Assembly (NCBI GenBank): GCA_950022655.1
Contig: OX465584.1
Span: 56,533,789 to 56,597,788 of the forward strand
Direction of reading: 5' to 3'
Source: Alentia gelatinosa
Taxonomy: Eukaryota; Annelida; Polychaeta; Phyllodocida; Polynoidae
Length of the DNA stretch: 64,000 bases
Part shown: in pieces, positions 13,501 through 23,100 of the stretch
Layout of the letters: each line of letters starts with the position of its first letter
Numbering within the stretch: the stretch's first letter is position 1
Program-made: the position numbers and the translations under genes
Notes under the pieces: generated by a model
Database searches by the model: none
Told to the model about the DNA's origin: nothing
Seen by the model: the letters and a program-made list of their open reading frames with translations, nothing else

Positions 13501-16500
13501 TAAAGTGAAACATCAAAATAGAATCACAGGAAATACATCTTAGGAGATGGCTGTAGATACCGATAGGCATGTACTAATACATCCGTGAAGATATCTAATG
13601 AGAGCCAAATGTATTTACAAGTATATCCAATTGTATTTTAAGAAATTTCGGTTTATGTTTGTTTCACTGTGGAACAGAAACTGAACGAGACACCGTGCAT
13701 TCATATCTCCACGAAGTTACCCTACAGAGACAGTGGTATCATCATGTCGACTTGTTATGCCTAGTCTCACCAGGTGGCGCCACTGTAATCGACACATTCC
13801 TCAGTGCAGGGAAGTCACACAGGCCTCAGACTCAGGCTCAGATATACCCAATATTGACTGGTTTCATATACAAGCAACCGTATGCTCCGAGGAGTTGATA
13901 CAAGTTCGTTTTAGGTACGCACTATTTCTCACGATGTGCACTATTTTTTCCGTATATGCGTCCTTTATCGCAACCCAGAACATACAACATATCCGTATGC
14001 TCCGGAAAAAATGTCCAGTTTGTGTGACAGTGAGCGGGTAACGGGGACTCACCGAGGATCTTGCTGATGTTGGAGTTGTGCATGTCTGGGCAGGCCTTGA
14101 GGATCTTCCGGCGCTCCTCCCGGGCCCACACCATGAAGGCGTTCATCGGGCGCTTTATGTGCGGCTTCTGCGGGTCCTGTGGGGACCTCTCCTTCGACGC
14201 CCGGATGATCTTGGCGCCGAACATTTTGTCTGAAAAGAAAGGAATAGTCACTGATTAGTAATCATATTATATCATAACCGGGGGGGGGGGGGGGGGATCT
14301 ATAGAGTAGATATACACTGAGGAGGATGGGGTGGGGTAGTCAAATATTTAGGAAACTTTTCGTATGCTTCTTCTTGGTTCTATCATGTACAAGATTAAAT
14401 GGGGTGGGGGTTAGAAAAAATCAGAAATTCTGCGTACATACTTTATGGATGGCCCTAATCGTAGGCTGTTTTTTTAAAAATAAATTTTGTTATTCAAGCA
14501 CATTTAGAGACATTACAGACGTTCATCTATTCCCAGACGATCTTCCACGCTGGATTAATATTCATAAATTCTTCTTTTTTCAATTAAAACCTGACATGAA
14601 TATTTATGTATACATGTTAAAGTTAAGAGGTGCGTTTCTTTCATATGAAAACACATACAATTACAATGTATACACTGCTCCTACTTTATTCAATAATCCC
14701 AAATATAATGCATTGAGGCAATGGTTCGCCCGGCGTTTATAAACGTGACACGGTCGCTACCAGGCGGTGTATACAGGCGGGCCTGACGAGGTGTAAATTG
14801 GGGAGATATTGATGTGCACCGTGGGCGCCTAACGACACCCGCAGGAGACGCCATCTTAAAGACCCCTGCTGCACCCGGGATGGCGGGAAATCTGTGAGAC
14901 ACCGACAGTGGCCTCTCCCAAGACGTGAGGTGTTGGCGTTGACGTGGAGACGGCGGGTGAGGGCGCACGTCACCTCTGTTACGTCCCAGACGCACAATAC
15001 TCATCGCCCGTCATAATGAGCGCCGTGTCGGGCGTCCTCCCTCGCCGGACCAAATGTCGTCTGCTTTTAAATGGAGGCCCGCTGTCAGTGTCAGCTGGCC
15101 GCGGGACGTCCACACAGACACACCTTCTTGTAATGTAAACCCGGGCATCATAAATCTTCCGCGTCCGCTTTTCCCGGCGTGCCCCACGCGCCACGCCGCC
15201 ATTGAGCAGACGACAAACGGGTGGCGTCCCAGTCGTCGCCGTCGCTGGGTCCCAGCGAGCCCAAGACGCCGACCCCTCACAAACAAACCAATCTCGCCGA
15301 GCGCCGACGCGACTCGGGCGTCTTTGAGGCGGCTCTGATCCACAATTAAGGGGAGACAGTGCGCATGCGCCCCCGGAAGGTCATTATTGCGCGTCTCGTG
15401 GGTCATTAGCGAACGCTGCCCCAACAAAGTAGCGATTTGGAGCGCCGCGCGCGGACCGGGCCCGCATTAAAACGGAGACGCTCGGCCCGCGTCTAAGTAC
15501 GCCCGGTTTTGTTCGATTTAAGCCGGGGATCAGCAGCGGCCGAGTAAGAGTAAGACGGGGACCTGCCGGGCACCAGCCGACATCAATGGCCACCAGAGGG
15601 AGTCCCGTGATCAATCATGGCCGTTGACGGCGCTAACTTTGTGCCAACCGAGTTCTCACATTTGCCTTTTGGGACGTGGACTTATCATATAGGATCGCTG
15701 CGGCCACGAGGGCCTCCCCACCTCTCCCCCACCCCACCACACCCACCCCTCCATATTCACAACTCTTTATTCCCTTCCTTTATCTCTCATTCAGCATTGG
15801 ATTGGGCTGGGATTTTTCTCAAGGACAGAGAATAATCCAGAAAGCTATGACATTGGATCCTCGAAGCATGGCATTCTCGAAGTGGGGATCTCCAGAAAGT
15901 ATCGACGCAATTCCCTCGATGATATGTCGCCAATACTTTCAAAAAGAAGAGATGAAAATAGATAACCGCGAATCATCTTTGCGTAAGACCTATTAGCATT
16001 CCGCTAAGTGGAAAGGCAAGGAAGCTACACTCTGGCTGTAACCGGTGCCCCCACATTAGTAGGATTCATCCTAGATATTACACCATGACCGAGAAATTGT
16101 TTTTTTTTTCTCTCGAAAATCGTCCTTTGTATATTGAGCAGCTGAGTGAAGTTTTGACAGAGCGCTTGTAAGAACTGATACTTACTGTCTTTAGACTCTG
16201 TCTCCTGTGCTTTGTGTGCCGTCTGTGGGAACATATAGTGACCTGTAGGTGAGAGAGATATGAAAATGTTACTAAAACCTGTATTAGAGCTCGTAACATA
16301 ACATTATAAACTATATTTCTACGAGGAAAATGACCACACGTATTAAACCAGAAATGGCACCATAGCTGAACTATAAATTATTCAATGGTTATATTAAAAT
16401 TGCCCATGTTTCTGCTGGGGAATTGTCCATTTTCCCCTCCGAGCCCGTCACTATTTGGACTTAATCTCCATTGGGACTATTTGTACAAATATGATCTCTA

Positions 16501-16701
16501 TTATGTTTTCTGATGATACAGGCCTGAGAAACTTAGAGCAGGTGTCTTACATAGTAAAAGCCCAAAGAAAGTAGGCATACTGCCTTGCAGTATGTATGAA
16601 TAGGTAATCATGATCCCAATAGATTCTTACTACATAAGAGTAAGCCGCCTTAATGAATTAAAAAAATGCATAATCTATGCTTCATTGTCCATGGGGGTCT
16701 C

Positions 16702-16781
<80 letters not shown>

Positions 16782-19416
16782 ATATAATATACATTCTTTA
16801 ATTTTCTTTATTCGTGTTTATTCTGGAGGGGTCTACTTGGGCTCTCCATGACCCCTATTATCAGTAGGCTCCAGGGGGCAATCACATTATCAGTAACTCA
16901 TGAAAAAACATACGAGGTGAGTACGAGAAAGTAGTGCGTCTTACTGGGCAGATGGTGCATGAATCCTCCCTGGTCGTTGGTGTCCATCTTCATGGCGTCG
17001 AGCGCGTGCGGGGACACGTGCATCAAGGGCGTCATGGCGGCTGAGGTGGCATACATGGGCATGGGGATGCCCGGGTACAAAGCACTGGCGAGAGACGGAG
17101 TGGGGGGCAACTGGCGCATAGCCTCCTGGACCATCTTCTCCTGTGTGGAGGAGAGAACACAGCCAACAGGTTAGAGCCAGCAGGTAACCAACAGGTGAGA
17201 GTTCACCGGTAAGGGGCCATCCATAAAGAAGGTACAGAAAAAACCCGCTTTTGGGGATAATTTGCTCGGAACAGACATTTTTATCTAGTTTATTTTAACC
17301 CCGCTCAAGGGGCCACTCTGCTCGGTATGGAGGGTGCCCCCTTAAGTGGGGGTTTACTGTACGCACTGGAGGGGGAGGTGGGGGGAGGGGGTATCAAAAT
17401 TTTCGGATGTTTTGCGTATGCTCCTTCTTTATTCTAATGCGTACAAAATTGAGGTGGGGGGAGAGGGTGTCATAATTTTCGGATTTTTTTGCGTTTATAC
17501 TTCATGGATGGCCTCTAATTAACTCTTACTATTTATCAACTGATAAATACGCATATCATTATTCCAACATTTATTTCTTGGTATTTACTTTGAATTTACA
17601 TCAACGTATTTGTTAAGGTTCCTTTGATGAGTTATCTAAGGATATTCTATCTGAATCTATCTCGAGGCTCGCATTGGCTAATTGGCTAACATTTGTGACG
17701 TACAATCTTCCGTTTTCCTAAATACCCAACGGGCATTGAGTGCGAGTTCCAAAAGTTAATTCTATGGGGGGAAATAACAAGTGAGATGAATGGACATATG
17801 TAATATAGGGAATATATGTAAGATAGGGAGACATAGTTTTAGTGTGGTTGCATCACATCTGTTCCATGGGGAAAAAAATACCAGGGGTGAGACAAATGCG
17901 CATATTGTAATGTTAAAATGGAAGTAGTAGTAGTAAGATACTTGACACTTACATTGTGTTCCCTGACCTTGTCCATGAGGGGGCTGGTCTTGGCTTGGGT
18001 GGCTGTCATGTGGGACGCCATGGCGTTGGCCATCGTCACGTTCACCAGCGGGCCTCCCGGAAGTGGTATGCCCGCGTACGGGTTGGACACGTACTGTGAT
18101 GGCGACGTGAACGCTGCCCGCTTCATCGCGTTGGCCACCGTTTCCTGTGACGGCATCGCCGTGGGGTTCATCACGCCTGCGCCACCGGAACTTCCGGCGC
18201 GCGCGTGGTTGGAGTGCGCCGGCGGCGGCTGGAAGTTGAGCGCCATATTATCGCCCTTCGACGATCCTCCGTTCTTACCGGAAATGCTACCGGAAGCGGG
18301 GTCGTGCGCCCAGGAGCTGCGCGGGCGGCTGAGGTTGAGCGGCGCGTCGTCGGCGGAAGTGACGTGTGGGGGGACGCCGACCGACATGGCGGTGTTGAGG
18401 AAGAAGGCGGCGTGCGGCGGCGCAAGACCCACGTAGCCGTTACTGCCACCTACCGGCGAACCCAGGCGCGCCTGCGTCAAACTGGGCGACGACTGGGGAG
18501 ACATCTGGTGGCTGGAAGGGAAGTGAAACCATTATTTTCCTTTAATTCTCTGTTTTTCTTGTATGTGGTATGAAAGTATGTTATGGCTATGTAATGTCCC
18601 CCTTATACGACCTTACCTGTGGGGAACGTGTATGCTATTTACTGAATAATAATAATGACAATGACAATGATAATAATAATAATAATAATAATAATAATTA
18701 CCAGTCCTTCATTATCCTCTATACAAATTTCGCTCTGATTATCATTATCATATAGGAATGGCAGGTGTTGAGAGGGAATATAAGAGTGGAACTATTTCTC
18801 ATGTAGAATTTACTGCCTCAAAGAGAGTGAGAAACCTTGGGAAACAAATCAATATTGGTCATGATATAGAGCAGAATGTGTTTGGGGAGGTAACAACCAG
18901 GGAAAACTGCTATCTCTGAATTGATCATATAAACCATACATGTTGAGGTTATAATCTTATTCCGATCCTTGGTGCCCACCAAGTTATAATTATTACAAGT
19001 GACCAACTGTGAAATATGTCGCCGTATATGAGACAGTGACATACTATCATGAAACATCACAAAATTTCATATGATTGTTTATATGGCATGAGTTATCAAG
19101 ACAACGAATGACATGTAAACAATTATATGAAATTTCGTGATGTTTTGATTTTATCCTACCCTGTCACATGTTTTTAACTTCATATGTCACCAATGGCATA
19201 TAAATATTTATGGCATAACCGTGGCATACAGGCCCACCATGTTAAGTCTATGGAGATAGGATAAATATTGGTATGCACGAGCACTATAGGCCTACATATA
19301 TACGGTAGACCATGATGCTTACCTGTGAGGTGAGGTAGCGAGCTTAGGAGAAGTTTGCACGGCCAACGGTTGGCTGGAGTGAACCGAGGACTTGGGTGAG
19401 TTTCTGTGTGACGAGT
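10120..19416 (-). CDS. SoxD: SoxD-family (Sox5/6/13) HMG-box transcription factor, spliced, 5' partial
   Basis: Eight minus-strand exons (19323-19416, 17953-18511, 16945-17140, 16186-16242, 14053-14229, 13064-13169, 11477-11619, 10120-10511) join through seven GT-AG introns with matching phases into 573 codons plus a stop. The product has the Sox signature RPMNAFMVW in an HMG box at about residues 326-404 of the visible part. The SoxD-type extension [20 protein letters not shown] follows it, which separates SoxD from other Sox groups. A PLNLS motif (residues 89-93) matches the CtBP-binding motif known in Sox6. IKSE (512-515) fits a SUMO-acceptor consensus. SoxD proteins bind the minor groove at ACAAT-type sites and act as nuclear co-regulators without a classical activation domain. 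The N-terminal coiled coil is absent from the window, and the first visible exon begins at an acceptor, so the gene continues upstream. Family assignment is near certain. One SoxD gene standing for vertebrate Sox5/6/13 is inferred. Confidence 0.95.
10660..10745. repeat. GTTTGATTTAATGTCC dispersed repeat
   Basis: Shares TTTGATTTAA-GTCCAGTTAAC, TTCTTACCAGATTTTCT and AAGGTTA with 58437-58510. Similar sequence is, to my knowledge, frequent in mollusc genomes. Confidence 0.6.
10748..11095. repeat. tandem duplication, 173-bp unit x2
   Basis: Two copies starting GGAACAAAGGGTATTTTGTA (10748 and 10921), each with AATCAAAGGTTTGA and CAAGACTAGT. Moderately diverged. Confidence 0.8.
11265..11425. mobile_element. 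MITE, GGCCATCCATAAAGTA family, copy 1
   Basis: Left end GGGCCATCCATAAAGTATA; right end GTGCGTACTCTATAGATGGACCC is its imperfect inverse. The interior has paired GACCCCCACC blocks. About 160 bp, no coding capacity. Confidence 0.75.
11477..11619 (-). CDS. SoxD: SoxD exon: post-HMG SoxD signature
   Basis: 143 bp between a cttcag acceptor and a gtaagt donor. It encodes [20 protein letters not shown], then [20 protein letters not shown], then TYVEGLI. The first 30 residues match the block immediately C-terminal to the HMG box that is diagnostic for Sox5/6/13 and includes basic nuclear-localisation residues. Conservation stops after RRQEVRR; the rest is lineage-specific. Confidence 0.96.
12470..12760. 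repeat. GTATGCTCCG dispersed repeat, copy A
   Basis: Shares with 13845-14010 the strings CAATATTGACTGGT, ATACAAGC, GTATGCTCC-AGGAGTTGA, GTACGCACT-TATTT, TGCACTATTTTTCCGTAT, CGCAACCC and CATATCCGTATGCTCCGG. Copy A also has an inverted half (GAAACCAGTCTATATTG). Both copies lie in adjacent SoxD introns. Confidence 0.7.
12733..12958. repeat. 55-57-bp tandem repeat x4
   Basis: Units of TATGCTCCGGATATGTAGAT, then ACACGCTGCCCATGT and a short variable end, starting near 12736, 12791, 12846 and 12903. It grows out of the GTATGCTCCGG end of copy A, so the array appears to have amplified from the end of that repeat. Confidence 0.8.
13064..13169 (-). CDS. SoxD: SoxD exon: second half of HMG box
   Basis: 106 bp between a tttcag acceptor and a GT donor at 13063-13062. 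It completes Gly and encodes [20 protein letters not shown] then [14 protein letters not shown], helices 2 and 3 of the HMG box, ending AG (Arg with the next G). It aligns closely with vertebrate SRWK(A/S)M(T/S)NQEKQPYYEEQ. A 55-57-bp tandem repeat starts about 100 bp into the downstream intron. Confidence 0.97.
13171..14051 (-). other. SoxD intron within the HMG box
   Basis: Intron splitting the HMG box after KIL-G in phase 1. It contains a CTCF-like CACCAGGTGGCGCCAC (13768-13783) and repeat copy B. An intron inside the HMG box is known for SoxD genes. Confidence 0.85.
13845..14010. repeat. GTATGCTCCG dispersed repeat, copy B
   Basis: Homologous to 12470-12760 (shared strings listed there), ending ATCCGTATGCTCCGGAAAA about 40 bp from the donor of the HMG exon. 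No tandem amplification in this copy. Confidence 0.7.
14053..14229 (-). CDS. SoxD: SoxD exon: start of HMG box
   Basis: 177 bp between a ttttcag acceptor and a gtgagt donor. It encodes a basic lead-in ([21 protein letters not shown]) and then the first half of the HMG box, containing [19 protein letters not shown] and [12 protein letters not shown]. The intron interrupts the glycine codon after KIL, in phase 1. RPMNAFMVW carries the Phe-Met wedge that intercalates into the minor groove. The Met in KMFGAK near the exon start could initiate a short protein holding only the HMG box and C terminus, if the CpG island upstream is a promoter. Confidence 0.97.
14297..14455. mobile_element. MITE, GGCCATCCATAAAGTA family, copy 2
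   Basis: Left end ATCTATAGAGTA after a 16-bp G run; right end ACATACTTTATGGATGGCCC. The interior has GGGGTGGGG blocks, so the orientation is inverted relative to copy 1. It lies about 70 bp from the acceptor of the HMG exon. Confidence 0.75.
14740..15660. promoter_or_regulatory. CpG island inside SoxD, upstream of HMG exons
   Basis: GC- and CpG-rich stretch inside the intron 5' of the HMG-box exon, flanked by AT-rich intron. It contains an NRF1-type palindrome GCGCATGCGC at 15361-15370, a CTCF-like GGCCACCAGAGGGAG at 15588-15602, and two copies of the AGCAGACGAC word (15056-15064 and 15206-15214, opposite orientations). Open frames on both strands here have no family resemblance and are attributed to base composition. 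Position and content suggest an internal promoter or enhancer. Confidence 0.5.
16186..16242 (-). CDS. SoxD: SoxD microexon
   Basis: 57 bp between a ctacag acceptor (16243-16244) and a gtaagt donor (16184-16185). It gives two bases, 18 codons ([18 protein letters not shown]) and one base. The length is a multiple of three and both flanking junctions have the same phase, so it could be skipped without changing frame. The peptide has no recognisable domain. It is supported by splice-site quality and exact phase agreement on both sides. Confidence 0.82.
16705..16778. repeat. (AT)n microsatellite
   Basis: About 37 AT units in the intron between the microexon and the 16945-17140 exon. The frame of alternating Ile/Tyr across it is an artefact. 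Confidence 0.97.
16945..17140 (-). CDS. SoxD: SoxD exon, linker with [11 protein letters not shown] helix
   Basis: 196 bp between a cacag acceptor and a gtaag donor, 65 codons plus one base. It starts [15 protein letters not shown], which resembles the short conserved helix (TVMKAIQEARKMREQ type) that vertebrate SoxD proteins carry between the coiled coil and the HMG box. It continues as a Pro/Met/Ala-rich stretch ([27 protein letters not shown]). The final A joins GT of the next exon to give Ser. A position in the linker just N-terminal to the HMG box is as expected. Confidence 0.9.
17211..17515. mobile_element. MITE, GGCCATCCATAAAGTA family, copy 3
   Basis: Left end AAGGGGCCATCCATAAAGAA; right end TATACTTCATGGATGGCCTC. 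It is longer (about 305 bp) because the interior has two GAGGTGGGGGGAG/AATTTTCGGAT blocks in tandem. Confidence 0.75.
17655..17895. repeat. dispersed repeat pair with 31900-32060
   Basis: Shares GGCTAACATTTGTGACGTA, ACGGGCATTGAGTGCGA, TTCTATGGGG and AAAATACCAGG-TGA with the 31.9 kb copy. Diverged, noncoding, within the intron 3' of the 17953-18511 exon. Confidence 0.55.
17953..18511 (-). CDS. SoxD: SoxD exon with CtBP-type PLNLS motif
   Basis: The largest exon, 559 bp: one base completing Ser, then 186 codons ending in phase 0 (VREHN) before gtaagt. It encodes a low-complexity Ser/Ala/Pro/Gly linker. PLNLS at 18328-18342 lies in the context [14 protein letters not shown] and corresponds to PLNLSSRP of vertebrate Sox6, a reported CtBP2 contact. 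The 3' part ([26 protein letters not shown]) is Met/Ala-rich. It is more GC- and CpG-rich than the flanking introns, so open frames also occur on the opposite strand; those are shadows. Confidence 0.92.
18653..18699. repeat. (AAT)n microsatellite
   Basis: ATAATA units mixed with GACAAT, in the intron 5' of the 17953-18511 exon. Confidence 0.9.
19150..19265. repeat. diverged relative of the GGCATACGG family
   Basis: Shares GATTTTATCCTACCC, CATATGTCACCAATGGCATA and TTAAGTCTATGGAGATAGGA with the 30.6 kb copy. It lies in the SoxD gene just 3' (minus sense) of the first visible exon. Confidence 0.5.
19323..19416 (-). CDS. SoxD: SoxD exon (first visible), Ser/Pro-rich linker
   Basis: 94 bp bounded by a cag acceptor (19417-19418) and a GT donor (19321-19322). 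The first two bases complete a codon begun in an unseen upstream exon. The exon then encodes 30 residues rich in SP and SS ([15 protein letters not shown]) and ends with AG, which the first base of the next exon completes to Ser. There is no domain here; in the family this is disordered linker between the coiled coil and the HMG box. It is assigned by reading-frame continuity with the 17953-18511 exon and by good splice sites, not by homology of its own. Confidence 0.75.
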
Positions 19417-19599
19417 CTGTAAAATACAAACAAATCCAACCGTGAGATATAAAACCTACAATCACGAGTCACAACTGTTATCAGGGGATGAATATCAATA
19501 CACAATATACAGTCAAATATCTTCAAAATTTCCACTATTCCCTCAATGCCTTCCCATCCATTACACCAACCTATGACGTCACCACCCGCGATAGCCAAT

Positions 19600-20010
19600 C
19601 GATAGAAAGGAGGCCTATGCGCATGCGCCGAGACAACAGCCGCGCGAAAGAAAGAAGAAGGAGAGTCTCAGTTTGGCAGTTAACCAAATCAGAGGTGACA
19701 GTTGTGACGGGGCTGAGGGTCCCTGCCGGCCCCGCGCCCGCCGCCCGCCGCCGGGGCTCCAGGGCGGGCGGGCCGGCGAGCGGGCAGGGCGAGCACGGGG
19801 GTGTTTAATCATACCATTTAGACCATTTATTTGGTCTAGTTTGGCGCAGCGGACGTTTGTTTGCGATGCCCCTGTGTCCCGTACAGGGCCGGCGGGCTCC
19901 ACTGTAAACACAATTGGCTTCCGGGGAAGGCTATGTCTCCTCCCTCCTCCTCGGCTTCTCCGGGAGGATGGACGGGAGGAGGCGGGGTGGTGACAGGGAG
20001 CGGCCATTTT
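19600..20010. promoter_or_regulatory. CpG-rich block upstream of first visible SoxD exon
   Basis: CpG-rich sequence starting about 200 bp 5' of the 19323-19416 exon. It has an NRF1-like TGCGCATGCGCC near 19617-19629, an inverted repeat TAGACCA/TGGTCTA around 19819-19838, and a FOX-like GTAAACA next to ACAATTGG near 19905-19915. It could be an alternative promoter or an intronic enhancer. No coding exon is evident in it. Confidence 0.4.
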
Positions 20011-20185
20011 AACAGACCAGGGGGGGGATTTTAACATACCACGGAGCGGCCATTTTAACAAACCAAGGAGGGGTGATTTAACAAACCAGGGAGGGGCCAT
20101 TTTAACAAAGCAGGGAGGGGTGATTTAACAAAGCAGGGAAGGGACATTTGAACAAACCAGGGAGGTGACATTTGAATAGACCAGG
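20006..20185. repeat. ~27-bp tandem repeat
   Basis: About seven degenerate units built around ATTTTAACAAACCAGGGAGG, alternating GGCC- and GGTG-containing forms. They lie immediately 3' (plus-strand sense) of the CpG block. Noncoding minisatellite. Confidence 0.8.
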
Positions 20186-20189
20186 TGGA

Positions 20190-23100
20190 TGTTATCACTA
20201 TATATCGTGCTGACTGATTTTATTCACCGAAAGATAGATCTTAGTCACTGCATGTGAAATATCTAGCCTCAACAAGAGGCATATTATACCATGTCTTCCC
20301 ACTGGTATAAAATAGCACATAAAAGGTTGCAAGAATATTCAGTATCAATCGAGGGGGGGAGGCTATTATGATCGATTATACAAGAACACAGGTGTTATTA
20401 AAGAAAACATTAGTTGATAAACGATGATGAATATAGCCCTAGTATCTAATCTGGTATTGTATGACTGCGCATTTAAGTGGGCCTCTCTTACACTAGCATT
20501 CTCTGCTGCTCCAGGGTTAATCCCCTCCTGTGTACACCCACCTCCAAGTCCTCCAGGTCCTCCACCTCCTACACCCTACACCACCCGGCACTGACAACCC
20601 AACCCCGCCGCCTGTACTCCCTCCCTACAGGTGTTTCAAATCTGGATCCTACCCCACATGCCTCAGCCCCACTCCCCTCCATCTCCACGTCCGAGAAGCT
20701 GAGGGCTAGTGTTACCTTTACTCCAGGGGGGAAATAATGCAGGGTGTGCTGGCGAGTCGTTAGGGGGTGAAGGGGCACTGGCTCACTACCTTTGCCCCTG
20801 ATGTTTCACCCTCCATTAGGCCAGTAAGGGGCGCGTGCCCCCCGCCCCCACCCCCCCAGGCTGTACCCAATGCCTCCAGTCTCTACCACTTGAGGGGTTA
20901 GGAGCAGATCTACTAGAGGAAGCTTTGGTCTCCTCCTGCAGCCACTTGTCTTGTGAATAGTGTAAATGCCCGGCATTGTAGCCTTGAGAGCATCTGCCCC
21001 CGCTTACCCCTCTGTAAATATACACTGCGCCACTCGGCCCAGGCAGCGGGTCATTCTCCTTACAGTAGAGCTCGTATTATAAGATAGGTGAGAGTATCCC
21101 AATGTTCTTATACACACGTGTTATTAAATAGGAGATATTTGTGAAGTCATCCATAATAACTGAATATCTAATAATTCAACACTCACCATTCTCACTGTTC
21201 AACTTTCTTGAAATAAGAAATAAAATGTAAATACCAAATAGCTGTTTTAATCATTTGTTGAATCATCTATTTCAGTTCGCGTGTTTATTTTGGAGGAATA
21301 ATGTGTTTATCTATTAATATTGTGTAATTTTAATTATCCACAACAGATTTAATATACAGTGTTTATAGTGTAGGACATACGAACGTTTATTTTGGAGGAA
21401 TAATGTGATTATCAATTACCAATTATCCATAATAGACTAAGGTGGTTTATAGTCTAGGAAATGCGAGGTATTCTTCTGTGAATATCGAGTGCTCGCTAGG
21501 TTTTTATTAAAGGTCCTCTCCATGCATCCAATACAAGAGCACATAGAGCTGCTCAGAACTGCTCAATGGGAGGCCACACTGACCTGTCTGTCGCCTATGA
21601 GCAGCTCTGGGAGTGGTTCCCTCACCTCTACCACCCACCCAGCAGTCACCCCGCCACCCCCACCGCTCCTCGAACCCGCCCTCAATTCACCCGACCACAA
21701 TTCAATATGTGCGACAACAAAAAAGCCGAGCGGCCTCTTCGTCAAAGCCCGCCCTCTGTCCCCGTCTCAAGCATTCTTAAAATTCTCCTCAGGTCGCGGG
21801 CCTTTGCTGGAGAGGGCTCCTCGGAGAGCGCCGCTCGGAGCTGCTCGGAGCTGCTCGGAGCTGCTCGGGCCCTCGACACGGCGCTGGTAAAGTGCTCCTG
21901 GGGCTTTGTTCGCGCGGCTGTAGGGGTCTTGTGGAGGCGCTGATCAAACTTTGCCGTCCTGTGCTCAATCCGTCTGCTTCTCTCAGGACTTCTTAGGGTC
22001 CCTGAGTCGCTCAGTAATTCTTCCACCCACCCCCCATACCACCACCACCACCACCACCAGGCCCCTGCCCTGCCCCTCCATCTACCAACACTGCTAACCG
22101 TCCTATTCTGACCCACCCACCCCCTTCAAACCCACACCTATTCATACAACGTATGGCATTTACCTTAGTTAACCCCCAACTTGTATCCTATTTCCATTAT
22201 TCCCAACCCCCACCTCTCTGTTCATGTAGACTTCATTGACCCTCCATCAAACCTACATTTTCTCATTATCCTTATCTTACCTTTCTTTTCAGTTCGTACC
22301 TTTTCTTTCCCCTACTTCACTTCCTGGTCCTCTCACCCATGGTTTTCTTCCTGTGGTTTACATACTTGCTTCCTATTTCCATTATTTCTTCCCCCAACTC
22401 ATTGTTAATAGTCCCTCTCAAACCCCTTTTCTCGCCTAAATTCTACATTTTTTTCATGATCCCTATATTTCCTTTCTTTTCAGACCGTACCTTTTCTTTC
22501 CCGCTCTTCACTCCCTGTTCCTTAGATCCATGGTTTTCTTCCTGGGGGTTTTGATACACCCACTCTTTACCCTGTCTCTGATCCCGCCGGTTTAATACAC
22601 GACTTCCCCCTCCGGGGTCCGACAGGGGGCGTGGCAGACCGGGGTGAGGGATCATTGTCCAGCCCTCCCTCATACCCCACCGCTTTCACCCTCACATCCC
22701 ATTGGCCCATTCTTCACTCTCCACCCTGTGGTCAGGCGGTCTCTAAGCAGATCCATTCTCTCCCCCCGCAATACAGAGAGGGCACGTATTATATAACAAA
22801 CGACCAAGGTTGTGCTAGGAGAGTGGCGGTCGGCGCAAGCTGGCCATCCATCTTCGCCGCCATTGTGGTTCGCTGGTTGCCCGCTGGCCCCTCGCTACCT
22901 GTAAGGGGGACCAATTGGCCCCAGCGGGAACCAGCTCAGGGTGCCTTAAAGAACTCAATGGGTCGCGGTCGTGGTGGATCGTAATGAGTCTTAGTAAATC
23001 GTAATGGATCGTAGTAGATAATTGACAGGATTTCTGCCCCAGACATGCCTTCCCATTACTGTGCTTGCTGATCAACCTGCCTGTCCATCGCTTATGGTGA

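Noticed and set aside
17918..18573. Plus-strand frames of 122-172 codons opposite the large SoxD exon
   Set aside because: Shadows of the GC-rich minus-strand exon.
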